DNA of 64,000 bases from an uncultured Alphaproteobacteria bacterium (GTDB lineage Bacteria; Pseudomonadota; Alphaproteobacteria; HIMB59; GCA-002718135): contig CABYRH010000001.1 in assembly GCA_902521315.1 (NCBI GenBank), forward strand, positions 1-64,000, read 5' to 3'. A program made the position numbers and the translations under genes. The notes under the pieces were generated by a model that was not told the DNA's origin, ran no database searches, and worked only from the letters and a program-made list of their open reading frames with translations. The stretch's first letter is position 1. Each line of letters starts with the position of its first letter. This document shows, one piece after another, positions 18,896-30,192 of this stretch.

Positions 18896-20383
18896 TTGAA
18901 ATATTATATTGCAATTGATGCTGGGACTTCGGTAATTAAAACTGTAATATTCAATACAAATTTCAAACAAACAAATAGTTATAGTATAAAAAATCCAGTA
19001 TTAACTGATGATTTTGGTAAATCTGAAATTGAAATGGAAAAATTTTGGTTGCTTACCGCAAAATGTATTAAACTTTTAATAAAAAAATCAAATATTCAGA
19101 CGCAATCAATTGTTGGTTTAGGCATAACCGGAAATATGGTTGGGTTTTGGTCTATTAATAATAAATATAAACCTGTAAGAAATGCAATTTTGTGGAATGA
19201 CACAAGAAGTCAAAAAATTTTTACTAATAAAAAAATATTTGATCAAATTTATAAAATTACAGGCTCCATTACACAATACGGCTGTACTATACCAATTCTA
19301 AAGTGGATGACTAAATTTGAAAAAGAAAATCTAAAGAAAATTAAATACATTTTAACTTGTAAAGATTGGTTAAGATTTAAATTAACTGGAAATATAAATA
19401 ATGATGAAACAGAAGTTTCAGTATATCCAGGAGATATAAGAAGTAGAAAATTATCAAAAAAAATTTTCAAAATTTTTAATCTCAACACTAAATATTTTAA
19501 ACTGTTCCCAGAAATAAAAAAATCAAATGAATTAGGTGGATATGTTACTAAAAGTGCATCAAAATTAACAAGTTTAAAAGTTGGTACCCCGGTCATTATA
19601 GGATGCGGTGATGTAATAGCTTCTATTTTAGGAGCTGGTGGAATTAATCATAACAAAAAAATAAGTATTATTGGAACTACATGTCATAATATTATAGTAA
19701 AAAATAATTCGAAAATTTCTCAAGATGGCTCAGGTTTATTTTTTGCTTCTTTAAATAATACATGGTTAGAAACTAAAATAAATGTTGCAGGTACAACTAA
19801 TATTGATTGGGTCATTGATAATTTTTACAAAAATCCAAAAAAATACTCAGATAAAATTAAAATAATTAATAATTTTGAAAAAAAATATTTAACTTTTAAA
19901 TATCCAGAAAATTCATTGATATTTTTACCTTATATAAATTATGGAGGGTCAATATCCCCATTTGTAAATTTAAATTCTAAAGCTGAAATTTTTGGAATTT
20001 TACCACATCATAATAATTTTGATATTATGACTGCTTGTTATGAAGGTTTAGCTTTATCTATTAAGGATTGTTATGCTAATAAAATTAAAACTAAAGACAG
20101 TCTTTATCTTGCAGGAGGTGCATCAAAAAGTAAAGTTTTACCTCAATTAATTTCAAATGTTTTAAAAACTAAAGTTAAAATTTTAAATAATTCTGAACTA
20201 GGTGCCTTAGGTATTTCATTCTTAATTGACAGTTATTTACATAAAAAAGATTTAAAAAATTTAATTAATGATCACCAAAACATTGGTCATATTTACACAC
20301 CTCAAAGAAAACATTCCAAATATCTTCATAAAAAATATCAAAAATATAAAAAATTAAGAGAGTCATTGAATAATATTTGGTGA
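18896..20383 (+). CDS. FGGY-family carbohydrate kinase (xylulokinase-like, TTG start)
   Basis: IAIDAGTSVIKTVIF; AILWNDTRSQ; YLAGGASKSKVLPQLISNVL. Confidence 0.88.
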   Translation: MKYYIAIDAGTSVIKTVIFNTNFKQTNSYSIKNPVLTDDFGKSEIEMEKFWLLTAKCIKLLIKKSNIQTQSIVGLGITGNMVGFWSINNKYKPVRNAILWNDTRSQKIFTNKKIFDQIYKITGSITQYGCTIPILKWMTKFEKENLKKIKYILTCKDWLRFKLTGNINNDETEVSVYPGDIRSRKLSKKIFKIFNLNTKYFKLFPEIKKSNELGGYVTKSASKLTSLKVGTPVIIGCGDVIASILGAGGINHNKKISIIGTTCHNIIVKNNSKISQDGSGLFFASLNNTWLETKINVAGTTNIDWVIDNFYKNPKKYSDKIKIINNFEKKYLTFKYPENSLIFLPYINYGGSISPFVNLNSKAEIFGILPHHNNFDIMTACYEGLALSIKDCYANKIKTKDSLYLAGGASKSKVLPQLISNVLKTKVKILNNSELGALGISFLIDSYLHKKDLKNLINDHQNIGHIYTPQRKHSKYLHKKYQKYKKLRESLNNIW

Positions 20384-20454
20384 AAATCTCAAATTTAGTT
20401 GATAATATAAGTATATTCATATTAAAATATTAATCATAAATTAAGTGAGGAAAA

Positions 20455-21726
20455 ATGAATAAGATATTACTATTTTTTATTACAATTCTATTTTCTTTTA
20501 ATGCTTATGCAGTAACAAATGTTACTTTTTGGCATATGGAAGGTGTTCCGCATAGAGTAGATAGAATTCAAACATTAATAGATGAATTTAATTCTGCAAA
20601 TCCAGATATTAATGTAACACAAGAAGTTCAAAACTGGGGTGAAATTTATGCTAAAGCTCCTGCATCAGTTGCTGCTGGAACTGCACCAGAAATATTAGTT
20701 GGTATTCCTGATTTTACTCCCATTCTCGCCGATATGGGCGCAGCACAACCTGTTGAGGATTTTGTTGCAGAGTTAGATACAAAATATGGTTTTTATCAAA
20801 AAGCACTCGATCAATATACTTACAATGGTCACACCTGGGCTGTTCCTTTATGGAACATGGGTCTATCACTATGGTATAGAAAAAGTGATTTTGAAGCAGC
20901 AGGAATTGAGCCTCCAAAAACTTGGTCTGATTTAAAGAAAGCTGCTAAAGCTCTAACTAAAGACGGTGTTTATGGAATAGGGCTTCCAGGCAATAAACAA
21001 CTTTACACTGATCAAACAATCTATAGTTTTATGGTTAACTCAGGTGCAGAAGAAATTTATAATTCTGATGGTACTTTAAGATTTGATAATCCTCAGACTG
21101 TAGCAGCATACGATGTTTATAAAGAATTGTATCAATATTCAGCACCTGATGCAGCAAACTGGACTTGGGGTGAAGCTGAAGCTTGTTTTGCAAGTAAAGG
21201 CTGTGCAATGATATTGCAGTTTACTGTAATTTCTACATATGACTCACAAGCTGGTGGCGATGCTAGTGACTTAGGCGTTATTCAAATACCTTATGCAAAT
21301 GGTAAAGCTCACAGAGCTGGAACTGTTTCATATGTAAACTCTGCGATGATTATGACTGCTGATGAAGCAAAAATGGAAGCTTCTAAGAAATTTTTAAGTT
21401 TCTTAATGGAACCTGGAAACTATGGAAGATTTATTAACATGGAGCCTGGATTATTTTTACCAATAACTGAAGCTGGAAGCCAAGATTCAACTTATTGGGA
21501 TGATCCTGTCGTTGTAAAATATAAATCACAAGTAGAAACTATGTTAGACAACTCTACAAGAGGAAGTTTATTCGGTTTCACTAATGGTAATACTTTTACA
21601 AGTATATCATCTATCTCAGCTCAGAATTTATTAGCTCAGACTCTTCAACTAACTTTAATCGATGGCAAAAGTGCAAAAGATGCTGTTAGTGAAGGTATGG
21701 AAATAATGACTGAAGCGATTGAATAA
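20455..21726 (+). CDS. Sugar ABC transporter substrate-binding protein
   Basis: Signal peptide; VTFWHMEG, solute-binding family 1 pattern, APEILVGIPD, AVPLWNMGLSLWYRKSDFEAAGIEPPKTW. Confidence 0.92.
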   Translation: MNKILLFFITILFSFNAYAVTNVTFWHMEGVPHRVDRIQTLIDEFNSANPDINVTQEVQNWGEIYAKAPASVAAGTAPEILVGIPDFTPILADMGAAQPVEDFVAELDTKYGFYQKALDQYTYNGHTWAVPLWNMGLSLWYRKSDFEAAGIEPPKTWSDLKKAAKALTKDGVYGIGLPGNKQLYTDQTIYSFMVNSGAEEIYNSDGTLRFDNPQTVAAYDVYKELYQYSAPDAANWTWGEAEACFASKGCAMILQFTVISTYDSQAGGDASDLGVIQIPYANGKAHRAGTVSYVNSAMIMTADEAKMEASKKFLSFLMEPGNYGRFINMEPGLFLPITEAGSQDSTYWDDPVVVKYKSQVETMLDNSTRGSLFGFTNGNTFTSISSISAQNLLAQTLQLTLIDGKSAKDAVSEGMEIMTEAIE

Positions 21727-21740
21727 TTTAATTTTCTTTT

Positions 21741-21765
21741 CAGCACCTCTATTTAAGAGGTGCTG
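21741..21765 (+). terminator. Intercistronic hairpin between binding protein and permease genes
   Basis: CAGCACCTCT-ATTTA-AGAGGTGCTG, 10-bp perfect stem. Confidence 0.7.
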
Positions 21766-21773
21766 TCATTTCT

Positions 21774-22646
21774 GTGAAAAAAAATAATATTGAAGGTTGG
21801 TTATTTGTCTCACCATTAGTTATTTGGATTTCTCTTATTATTTTAGTTCCAATTTATATAGCATTTGAATTAAGTTTATTTAACGTAAAGATTATTGGTA
21901 CTTCAGGTAAATTTGTAGGTATTGATAATTATATAAAACTACTTGGGAAATCTAAATTTATAAATGCTTCATTAAATAGTTTGTATTGGATTATAGGTAA
22001 TGCAATCTGCCAGACTTTTTTTGCTTTCACTATTGCTTTAACAATTAATTATAAATTTCCAGGTAAAAAAATTATGGCTAATTGGATTATTTTATCATTT
22101 ATTATTCCAACAGTAGTAGTTGTGGTAATTTGGAAATTAATGCTAAGTAGTAGTAGTGGTGTAATAAATTCAGTTTTAATTGATATTGGATTTTTAGATG
22201 AAGCAACTGGCTTCTTTAGTTCTCCTAATAAAGCTTTTATAAGTTTAGTTCTAATAAACTCTTGGCGTTGGAGTCCTTTTTTAGCGTTAATAATTCTTTC
22301 TGGACTAAATTCTATAAATCGAGAAATGTATGATGCATCAAAAGTTGATGGAGCTAATTTTGTTCAACAATTTCTTTTCATTACATTTCCAAACCTTAAA
22401 AGTGTTCTTTTTGTTTTGGGTCTAGTTGGTACATTATTATCATTTAATATATTTGACATTATATGGTTAATTACAAAAGGTGGTCCATCTAGTGCTACAA
22501 CCACATTACCATTATTAATTTATGAAACTGCGTTTACTAAATTTAGAATTAGCCATGCTGCGACCTTATCAATAGTCACTAGCTTTTTGTTATTACTATT
22601 CTCAATAATATTTATCAAATCCATGGCGCCAAAAGAAGATGATTAA
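21774..22646 (+). CDS. Sugar ABC transporter permease (MalF/UgpA-like, GTG start)
   Basis: EMYDASKVDGANFVQQFLFITFPNL EAA loop. Confidence 0.9.
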   Translation: MKKNNIEGWLFVSPLVIWISLIILVPIYIAFELSLFNVKIIGTSGKFVGIDNYIKLLGKSKFINASLNSLYWIIGNAICQTFFAFTIALTINYKFPGKKIMANWIILSFIIPTVVVVVIWKLMLSSSSGVINSVLIDIGFLDEATGFFSSPNKAFISLVLINSWRWSPFLALIILSGLNSINREMYDASKVDGANFVQQFLFITFPNLKSVLFVLGLVGTLLSFNIFDIIWLITKGGPSSATTTLPLLIYETAFTKFRISHAATLSIVTSFLLLLFSIIFIKSMAPKEDD

Positions 22647-23469
22647 AGAAAACAACATCAAATTTATATTTTTAAGCTTATCTTTATTGTTAATTATAAT
22701 AATTTTTTTCTTTCCTTTTTTTTGGATAATTACATCATCTTTTAAAATTCCTGAAGAAATTATTGCTACATCTACAACTATTATTCCAAGATCTTTTACT
22801 TTAGAACATTATAATAAAATATTATTTAACTCAGATTTTTTTATTTATTTAAAAAACAGTTTAATAGTTTCATTTTCCTCTATGGTAATTTCCATTATTT
22901 TATCTGTATCGGCAGCTTATGGTTTACATAAACTTAAATTTTATGGAAATAAATTTGTAGAATATTCTCTTCTAGTGACATATGCATTTCCAGGTGTCAT
23001 TTTATTAGTACCTATTTATTTATTATTTGCAAAAGTAAATTTACTTAATAGTTATTTTGCTTTGATTATTGTAAATGTTTTATTTGCCACTCCATTTGCG
23101 GTTTGGATGTTAAAAGCTTTCTTTAAATTAATTCCTAATGAGATAGAGGAGGCAGCATATATTGATGGCGCATCTAGATATATCGTAATTTCTAGAATTA
23201 TTGTCCCATTAGCTGCTCCTGGTATAGCGAGTGTAGCAATTTTTTGCTTTATTATTTCATGGACAGAATATCTTTTTGCTTCAATATTAATAAGTGGCGA
23301 TGATCTAAAAACCTTACCTGTTGGTTTAGCTGGAATTGTTGGTCAATATCAAATTGATTGGGGTTTTTTATTATCAGGAGCTGTTCTTGCAAGTTTACCA
23401 GTGATATTGTTATTTGTATTTATTGGAAAATATTTTGTATCTGGTTTAACTGAAGGAGCAGTTAAATAA
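22639..23469 (+). CDS. Sugar ABC transporter permease (MalG/UgpE-like)
   Basis: EIEEAAYIDGASRYIVISRIIVPLAAPGIASV EAA loop; overlaps the upstream gene by 8 bp. Confidence 0.92.
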   Translation: MIKENNIKFIFLSLSLLLIIIIFFFPFFWIITSSFKIPEEIIATSTTIIPRSFTLEHYNKILFNSDFFIYLKNSLIVSFSSMVISIILSVSAAYGLHKLKFYGNKFVEYSLLVTYAFPGVILLVPIYLLFAKVNLLNSYFALIIVNVLFATPFAVWMLKAFFKLIPNEIEEAAYIDGASRYIVISRIIVPLAAPGIASVAIFCFIISWTEYLFASILISGDDLKTLPVGLAGIVGQYQIDWGFLLSGAVLASLPVILLFVFIGKYFVSGLTEGAVK

Positions 23470-23492
23470 TTGAATAAAATGAAGGAGGAAAA

Positions 23493-23777
23493 ATGTCTGT
23501 AGCAAGAATAACAACAATTAATTTTAAATCTAAAGAAGATGCTGATGAGTCTATTAAAGATTATTCAGCAAAAGCACCATCTGAATTTCCAGAGGCTAAA
23601 CAATTACTACAAATACGCGCAAGTGATACAACTGTTATGGCTATTTCTTTATATACTGATAATGAAGCAATGGAACGTGCTTCAGCAGCTAGAGCTAAAA
23701 GGATGAGTAATAATGAAAAAACATTTGATGTTGTTGACACAAAGACTGGTGAAGTAACATTAAATCATAAAAATTAA
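23493..23777 (+). CDS. Hypothetical small protein, possibly ABM-like
   Basis: SD GAAGGAGGAAAA; 94 aa. Confidence 0.6.
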   Translation: MSVARITTINFKSKEDADESIKDYSAKAPSEFPEAKQLLQIRASDTTVMAISLYTDNEAMERASAARAKRMSNNEKTFDVVDTKTGEVTLNHKN

Positions 23778-23784
23778 ATTAGGA

Positions 23785-23861
23785 GTGCCCGTAGCTCAGT
23801 AGGATAGAGCACCAGATTCCTAATCTGGGGGTCGCATGTTCGAATCATGCCGGGCACGCCA
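23785..23861 (+). tRNA. tRNA-Arg (anticodon CCT), CCA encoded
   Basis: Acceptor GTGCCCG/CGGGCAC; anticodon arm CCAGA-TTCCTAA-TCTGG; T-arm with GTTCGAATC; 3' GCCA. Confidence 0.95.
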
Positions 23862-23864
23862 TAG

Positions 23865-24632
23865 ATGACATATAAATTTACAAATGCAATTATTAGAAAA
23901 CCAAATATGAGTATTCATAATGCATTGAGTTCACAGTATTTACATCCAAGATATGAAAAAATATTAGAGATACATAAAAATTATATAACTGCCATCAAAG
24001 AAGCAGGATTAAATACAATTTTATTAGATAGCTTAGAACAATATCCGGATAGTATTTTTGTTGAAGATCCCGCTCTTATCTTCAAAAATAATATTATTGT
24101 ATTAAATCCAAGTGACGTTACACGTAATGGTGAGGCAAAAATAATAAAAAACGAAATAAGTAAATACTTTGAAAACATATTTGTTGTTGAAAAGGGGACA
24201 ATAGAAGGCGGAGATATATTAAATATTAATAATCATTTTATTATAGGTTTATCAAATAGAACTAATAAATTAGGTGCAGAAAATTTATCTAATATACTAA
24301 TCTCACTTGGTGCTACTGTAGAAGTATGTCAAACACCAAAAGATATTCTTCATTTTAAGTCTGAATGCAGTTTATTAGATGATGATATAATTTTAATAAG
24401 TAATAGAATGTCTAAATTAGATTATTTAAAAAAAAATTATAATTTAATCGAATTACCATCTGGTGAAGAAAATGCAGCAAACTGTATTCGAATTAATAAT
24501 AAATTATTAATTCCAGATGGTTTTAATCAAACGGAGGAAATTTTATCTAAAAGTTTTAATATCATAAAAATTAATATTGATGAAATATCAAAGGTTGATG
24601 CAGGGTTAAGCTGTATGAGTCTTAGATGGTAA
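23865..24632 (+). CDS. Dimethylarginine dimethylaminohydrolase-like amidinotransferase-fold protein
   Basis: FTNAIIRKP; PDSIFVEDPALIF; EGGDILNI; LHFKSECSLL; C-terminal DAGLSCMSLR. Confidence 0.88.
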   Translation: MTYKFTNAIIRKPNMSIHNALSSQYLHPRYEKILEIHKNYITAIKEAGLNTILLDSLEQYPDSIFVEDPALIFKNNIIVLNPSDVTRNGEAKIIKNEISKYFENIFVVEKGTIEGGDILNINNHFIIGLSNRTNKLGAENLSNILISLGATVEVCQTPKDILHFKSECSLLDDDIILISNRMSKLDYLKKNYNLIELPSGEENAANCIRINNKLLIPDGFNQTEEILSKSFNIIKINIDEISKVDAGLSCMSLRW

Positions 24633-25297
24633 AAATCTTTATTCATATATTAAGACTTAAAGAAATACCCAAATTATCTTGGAGCTCTCAATTCGAATAC
24701 AATTTAAAGCCTAAAAAAATAACAATTTTTTATTTAATTTTAGGACTTGTACTATTTGGCATTGGTGAAGCATTATTAATTAATGCAAATTTAGGAGTTT
24801 CACCTTGGTTTGTGTTACATCAGGGATTAGCATTTAAAACTGGTTACACAATAGGTATTACTACATTTTTTGTAAGTATTGTGGTATTGTTACTTTGGTT
24901 TCCACTAAAACAAAAACCAGGCATTGGAACAATATTAAATGCTATTTTAATTTCTGTGATTTTGGATCTTTCATTGATCTATCTTCCATATCCAAAAGAT
25001 TTCTTATTTCAATTTTTACAAGTATTAATTGGTATTTTCATAATTGGTATTGGAAGTGGTTTTTATTTAGCTACAAATTTAGGGCCTGGTCCAAGAGATG
25101 GATTGATGACTGGCATAAATAAACAAACTAATTTTTCAATTTCATTTATTAGAACATTACTTGAGCTATCTGCAGTGTGTATAGGATTTTTTTTAGGTGG
25201 AAAAGTTGGAATAGGGACATTAATATATGCTATAGGAATAGGTTTTTCTGTATCCTTAGGTTTATTTTTCGTTGGTAAAATTTATAGGAAAAATTAA
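24626..25297 (+). CDS. YczE/YitT-like integral membrane protein
   Basis: NANLGVSPWFVLHQGLA; NLGPGPRDGLMTG motif; about 5 TM. Confidence 0.8.
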   Translation: MVKIFIHILRLKEIPKLSWSSQFEYNLKPKKITIFYLILGLVLFGIGEALLINANLGVSPWFVLHQGLAFKTGYTIGITTFFVSIVVLLLWFPLKQKPGIGTILNAILISVILDLSLIYLPYPKDFLFQFLQVLIGIFIIGIGSGFYLATNLGPGPRDGLMTGINKQTNFSISFIRTLLELSAVCIGFFLGGKVGIGTLIYAIGIGFSVSLGLFFVGKIYRKN

Positions 25298-25390
25298 ATT
25301 TAACTATTATTTATTAATAATTTTTAATCTTAAACTATAAAGTATTTTATTTTCTTAAATTTTCTTTCGATTATACTTAATTAAACAATA

Positions 25391-26185
25391 ATGGACAAAC
25401 TACTCCAAAGATCAAATGGAAAAATAGATATAGCATTATTAGATAATGATTTTTCAAAATTTTTTCAAAGTGGTTGTTGTAAAATCTTAAATCCAAAAAA
25501 TTATAATGAATTTAAAGAATTAGTTTTAATTAATACTTCTGGAGGCATTACTTGTAATGATAATATTGAAATTAATGCTGTTATTAATAATTCTCAATTG
25601 AGTATTTGTACTCAGGCTGCAGAAAAAATTTATGCAGGAATTGGTGACCCTGCTAGAGTAGAAATAAATATAAATTTAAATAATTCTACTATGTATTGGT
25701 TACCAAAAGAATTAATTTTATTTGATAATTCAAAGTTAAGAAGAAATATCAATATTAATCTATCAGATAATTCAAATTTAATTTTTTGTGAAACAACAAT
25801 TTTTGGAAGAAAAGCAATGTCTGAAAAAATTAAAAATATTTCTTTTTCTGATCAATGGAAAATAAATTCAAATTCTTCCATAAAGCATTTTGAAGCAATT
25901 AATATTAAAGGATCAACGATTGATAATTTCAATAACAATTATACTTTTTCTAATCAATCATCTTTATCAACAATTTTAATTTTTGGTGACATTGTTCATC
26001 AACTAGAGTCTGTATTAAAAAAAGTTAAAAAAAACTTAGGAAATCACTATTGTGAAATGACAAAATTTGATAATAAAATTATCATTAGATGCTTAGCAGA
26101 TGATAATTATGATTTAAAAAAAACACTAAATATTATTATGAAAAATGTAATAAATGATAAACTACCAAAAAGTTGGTATCTATAA
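25391..26185 (+). CDS. ureD: Urease accessory protein UreD
   Basis: Position upstream of ureA; GGITCNDNIEINAVI, TQAAEKIY, RRNINI. Confidence 0.88.
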   Translation: MDKLLQRSNGKIDIALLDNDFSKFFQSGCCKILNPKNYNEFKELVLINTSGGITCNDNIEINAVINNSQLSICTQAAEKIYAGIGDPARVEININLNNSTMYWLPKELILFDNSKLRRNININLSDNSNLIFCETTIFGRKAMSEKIKNISFSDQWKINSNSSIKHFEAINIKGSTIDNFNNNYTFSNQSSLSTILIFGDIVHQLESVLKKVKKNLGNHYCEMTKFDNKIIIRCLADDNYDLKKTLNIIMKNVINDKLPKSWYL

Positions 26186-26488
26186 ATGAAATTAACACCA
26201 AGAGAAAAAGATAAGTTGATGGTCAGTATGGCAGCTAATGTTGCTAGAAAACGTCTAGAAAGAGGTGTTAAACTTAACTACCCAGAAGCTATAGCCTTGA
26301 TAACAGATTTTGTCATAGAGGGCGCAAGAGATGGAAAAATGGTATCAGAATTAATGGAAACAGGAGCTTACGTAGTAAAAAAAGAAGATTGTATGGATGG
26401 TATTCCAGATATGATTCCAGAAGTACAGGTTGAAGCGACATTTCCAGATGGAACAAAATTAGTAACAGTACATAAACCAATTAGATAA
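26186..26488 (+). CDS. ureA: Urease subunit gamma
   Basis: [39 protein letters not shown]. Confidence 0.97.
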   Translation: MKLTPREKDKLMVSMAANVARKRLERGVKLNYPEAIALITDFVIEGARDGKMVSELMETGAYVVKKEDCMDGIPDMIPEVQVEATFPDGTKLVTVHKPIR

Positions 26489-26796
26489 TGAAACCTGGAG
26501 AAATAATAACAAAGCAAAATAGTGATATTAATTTGAACGATCAACGACAATCAATCATTTTAAAAGTTTCAAATAGTGGAGACCGGCCGATACAAGTTGG
26601 TAGTCATTATCATTTTGCTGAAACCAATGAATATTTAAAATTTGATAGAAAAAAATCAAATGGTATGCGTTTAGATATACCATCTGGCACAGCTGTTCGG
26701 TTTGAACCTGGTCAATCAAAAGATGTAGAATTAATTCCAATAACGGGAAATAGAAAGATATTTGGTTTTAATAAAAAAGTTATGGGTCAATTGTAA
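26488..26796 (+). CDS. ureB: Urease subunit beta
   Basis: MKPGEI...[33 protein letters not shown]. Confidence 0.97.
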   Translation: MKPGEIITKQNSDINLNDQRQSIILKVSNSGDRPIQVGSHYHFAETNEYLKFDRKKSNGMRLDIPSGTAVRFEPGQSKDVELIPITGNRKIFGFNKKVMGQL

Positions 26797-28502
26797 TGAA
26801 AAAAATAAAGAGAGAAGCTTATGCTGATATGTATGGGCCAACAACTGGTGATAAAGTTAGACTTGCTGATACTGAATTATTTATTGAAGTGGAAAAAGAT
26901 TTAACAACTTATGGAGAAGAAGTAAAATTTGGTGGTGGAAAAGTTATTCGAGATGGAATGGGACAATCTCAAGTATCTCGTAAAGAAGGTGCTGTTGATA
27001 CAGTTATAACAAACGCTTTAATAGTAGATGTAAATGGAATTTATAAAGCTGATATTGGTCTTAAGGATGGATTAATTTATGAAATTGGTAAGGCTGGTAA
27101 TCCAGATACACAACCTAATGTAAATATTATTATTGGACCTGGAACAGAAATAATTGCTGGTGAAGGCAAAATTATAACAGCTGGTGGATTTGACAGTCAT
27201 ATACATTTTATTTGTCCTCAGCAAATAGATGATGCACTTCATTCAGGTATTACAACTATGTTGGGAGGTGGAACTGGTCCTGCACACGGCACTTTAGCGA
27301 CTACAGTTACACCTGGACCATGGCATATAGAAAAAATGATACAATCAGCTGAAGCATTTTCTATGAACTTAGCTTTTGCAGGAAAAGGAAATAGTTCTTT
27401 ACCTAAAGCTCTTGAAGAACAAGTAATAGCCGGTGCATCTTCACTAAAATTACATGAAGATTGGGGTACAACTCCCGCAGCGATAGATAATTGTTTAAAT
27501 GTAGCAGATGATCATGACATTCAAGTAATGATTCATACGGATACATTAAATGAAAGTGGATTTGTAGAAAATACAATTAAAGCAATTAATGGCAGAACTA
27601 TTCATGCTTTTCATACGGAAGGAGCTGGTGGAGGTCATGCGCCGGATATAATTAAAGTATGCGGAGAACAGTATGTTATTCCGTCATCTACAAATCCAAC
27701 AAGACCATACACAATTAATACAGTTGAAGAACATTTAGATATGTTAATGGTTTGTCATCACTTGGATAAATCAATACCTGAAGATGTTGCTTTTGCAGAA
27801 AGTCGAATTCGAAAAGAAACAATTGCTGCGGAAGATATACTCCATGACATGGGTGCTTTTTCAATTATTGCTTCTGATAGTCAAGCCATGGGTCGTGTTG
27901 GAGAGGTTATTATTAGAACATGGCAAACAGCACATAAAATGAAAGTTCAACGGGGACAATTAAAAGAAGAGCAGGGTAATAACGACAATGTAAGAGTTAA
28001 AAGATACATAGCTAAATATACAATTAATCCTGCAATAGCACATGGTATTTCTGATCATATTGGAAGTATCAAAAAAAATAAACGTGCTGATATTGTTATT
28101 TGGGACACTGCTTTCTTTGGCGTTAAACCTGAAATGGTATTACAAGGTGGAAGTATTGCTTGTGCACAAATGGGTGATCCAAATGCTTCTATTCCAACAC
28201 CTCAACCAGTATATTCTAGACCAATGTTTTCTTCTTTTGGAAAATCATTAGAAAAATCTACTGTTACTTTTGTAAGTAAAGTTTCTTTAGATAAAGATTC
28301 ATTTAAAAACTCTGGAGTAAGTAAATCTCTGTTACCTGTTAAAAATATAAGAAAAATTTCTAAAAAAAATATGATGTTAAATGATTATTGTCCGAAAATA
28401 GAAGTGAATCCAGAAACTTATGAAGTTTTAGCAGATGGTGAATTAATTACCTGTGAGCCAGCAGAAACACTACCTTTAGCTCAACGTTATTTTATGTATT
28501 AA
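26796..28502 (+). CDS. ureC: Urease subunit alpha
   Basis: Nickel/active-site motifs [39 protein letters not shown]. Confidence 0.98.
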   Translation: MKKIKREAYADMYGPTTGDKVRLADTELFIEVEKDLTTYGEEVKFGGGKVIRDGMGQSQVSRKEGAVDTVITNALIVDVNGIYKADIGLKDGLIYEIGKAGNPDTQPNVNIIIGPGTEIIAGEGKIITAGGFDSHIHFICPQQIDDALHSGITTMLGGGTGPAHGTLATTVTPGPWHIEKMIQSAEAFSMNLAFAGKGNSSLPKALEEQVIAGASSLKLHEDWGTTPAAIDNCLNVADDHDIQVMIHTDTLNESGFVENTIKAINGRTIHAFHTEGAGGGHAPDIIKVCGEQYVIPSSTNPTRPYTINTVEEHLDMLMVCHHLDKSIPEDVAFAESRIRKETIAAEDILHDMGAFSIIASDSQAMGRVGEVIIRTWQTAHKMKVQRGQLKEEQGNNDNVRVKRYIAKYTINPAIAHGISDHIGSIKKNKRADIVIWDTAFFGVKPEMVLQGGSIACAQMGDPNASIPTPQPVYSRPMFSSFGKSLEKSTVTFVSKVSLDKDSFKNSGVSKSLLPVKNIRKISKKNMMLNDYCPKIEVNPETYEVLADGELITCEPAETLPLAQRYFMY

Positions 28503-28503
28503 A

Positions 28504-28947
28504 ATGGATACTTCATTCAAAATTACTCATCATAATAATGATAAAGAAGTATTTGATGAAATTTCACTATCTTATGAAGAAAGATTTATTCGTAGAAAAA
28601 AACTTATAGCAAATAATGGTACTGAATTTTTAGTTAATCTTGAAGAAACTGTCAGTGTTAATGAAAATCATTATTTTGAATTAGACAATGGAAAATTAAT
28701 TAAAGTTATATCTAAAGAAGAAAATTTAATTGAAATAACAGGTGATAATTTAAAACAAATCATATGGCACATAGGAAATAGACATCTGCCATGTCAAATT
28801 GAAGAAAACAGAATTCTTATTCAAGATGATGCTGTAATTCTTGATATGGTTTTAAAATTACATGGAAATGTAAAAAAAGTTTTTGAAAAATTTAAACCAG
28901 AGGGCGGTGCATATGGTATGGGTAGAACGCATAGTCACAAACACTAA
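28504..28947 (+). CDS. ureE: Urease accessory protein UreE
   Basis: WHIGNRHLPCQIE; His-rich C-terminus HSHKH. Confidence 0.92.
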   Translation: MDTSFKITHHNNDKEVFDEISLSYEERFIRRKKLIANNGTEFLVNLEETVSVNENHYFELDNGKLIKVISKEENLIEITGDNLKQIIWHIGNRHLPCQIEENRILIQDDAVILDMVLKLHGNVKKVFEKFKPEGGAYGMGRTHSHKH

Positions 28948-28948
28948 C

Positions 28949-29584
28949 ATGAAAAAATTTAGAGATCCTCATCAAATATTACAAGTATGGTTTTCATCTT
29001 CTTTTCCTATCGGCTCTTACGCGTACTCTCATGGTTTAGAAGCGCTGATAGATGATAAAAAAATTAAAAATAAAGACGATGTGAAAGAATTTTTAGATGC
29101 TCTTTTATTTTATGGCACATTAAGAAATGATTATATTTTTATAAAGTCTGTTTACAAAGGTGAGGAAATTAATGAATTAATCTTAGCAAATGCCTCTTCG
29201 AAAGAAAGGCAAATAGAAATGAAAGATATGGGAAATTCTTTTCGTAAAATCATGAAAGATAGTTGGGAATTATCTCTACCTGAAAATACATCATTTATAT
29301 ATTGTTTAGCGAAAGCTGGATTACATTTTGATATTAAGTTTGATGATTTAATTAAGTTTTATCTACAATCATTTATTTCTAATTTAATAAATGTATGTGT
29401 AAAACATATACCAATGTCACAAAAAGATGGACAAAGTCTTAATGTTAATTTTATTAACAATATTCAAGATTTTTTAACTCATGCAGAGAAACTGACTCTT
29501 AAAGATGTAGGTACAACTTTTTTTATTGGTGATATTTATGCCATTAAGCATGAAAACTTAGACTCAAGGATTTATTTAACGTGA
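28949..29584 (+). CDS. ureF: Urease accessory protein UreF
   Basis: [21 protein letters not shown] at 28949 preferred over the track start at 28883, which overlaps ureE. Confidence 0.9.
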   Translation: MKKFRDPHQILQVWFSSSFPIGSYAYSHGLEALIDDKKIKNKDDVKEFLDALLFYGTLRNDYIFIKSVYKGEEINELILANASSKERQIEMKDMGNSFRKIMKDSWELSLPENTSFIYCLAKAGLHFDIKFDDLIKFYLQSFISNLINVCVKHIPMSQKDGQSLNVNFINNIQDFLTHAEKLTLKDVGTTFFIGDIYAIKHENLDSRIYLT

Positions 29585-30192
29585 ATAATATAAATGGACC
29601 TTTAAAAGTTGGAATTGGTGGTGGAATAGGGACGGGCAAAACGAGTTTGACTGAAGCTTTATGTCGTTATTTATCAAAAAAAGTATCTATGGCAGTTATT
29701 TCAAATGATATTTATACAACTGAAGATGCAGAATACTTAATGAAAGCACAAGTTCTACCTATAGAGAGAATTAAAGGTGTTGAAACTGGCGGATGTCCGC
29801 ATACAGCTATTAGGGAAGATTGCAGTATTAATTTACTTGCAGTAGATGAGATGAAAAAGAAATTTCCAGATTTAGAGTTAATCCTTATTGAATCAGGTGG
29901 TGATAATTTAGCAGCAACTTTTAGTCCTGAATTAGTTGATTTAACAATATACATGATTGATGTGGCACAAGGTGCAGATATACCAAGAAAAAAAGCACCA
30001 GCAATTAAAAAATCTGACTTACTCGTAATTAATAAAATTGATCTTGCCCCATATGTTAATGTTGATCTAGAGCAGATGAAAGAAGATGTGAATGAAGCCA
30101 GAAATGGTTTACCATATATTTTTGGTGAAATGAAAAATAATAACGGTATTGAAAAAATTTCTGACTTCCTAATATCTCAAGGTGGGCTATAA
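29581..30192 (+). CDS. ureG: Urease accessory GTPase UreG (GTG start)
   Basis: P-loop [48 protein letters not shown]. Confidence 0.97.
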   Translation: MNNINGPLKVGIGGGIGTGKTSLTEALCRYLSKKVSMAVISNDIYTTEDAEYLMKAQVLPIERIKGVETGGCPHTAIREDCSINLLAVDEMKKKFPDLELILIESGGDNLAATFSPELVDLTIYMIDVAQGADIPRKKAPAIKKSDLLVINKIDLAPYVNVDLEQMKEDVNEARNGLPYIFGEMKNNNGIEKISDFLISQGGL

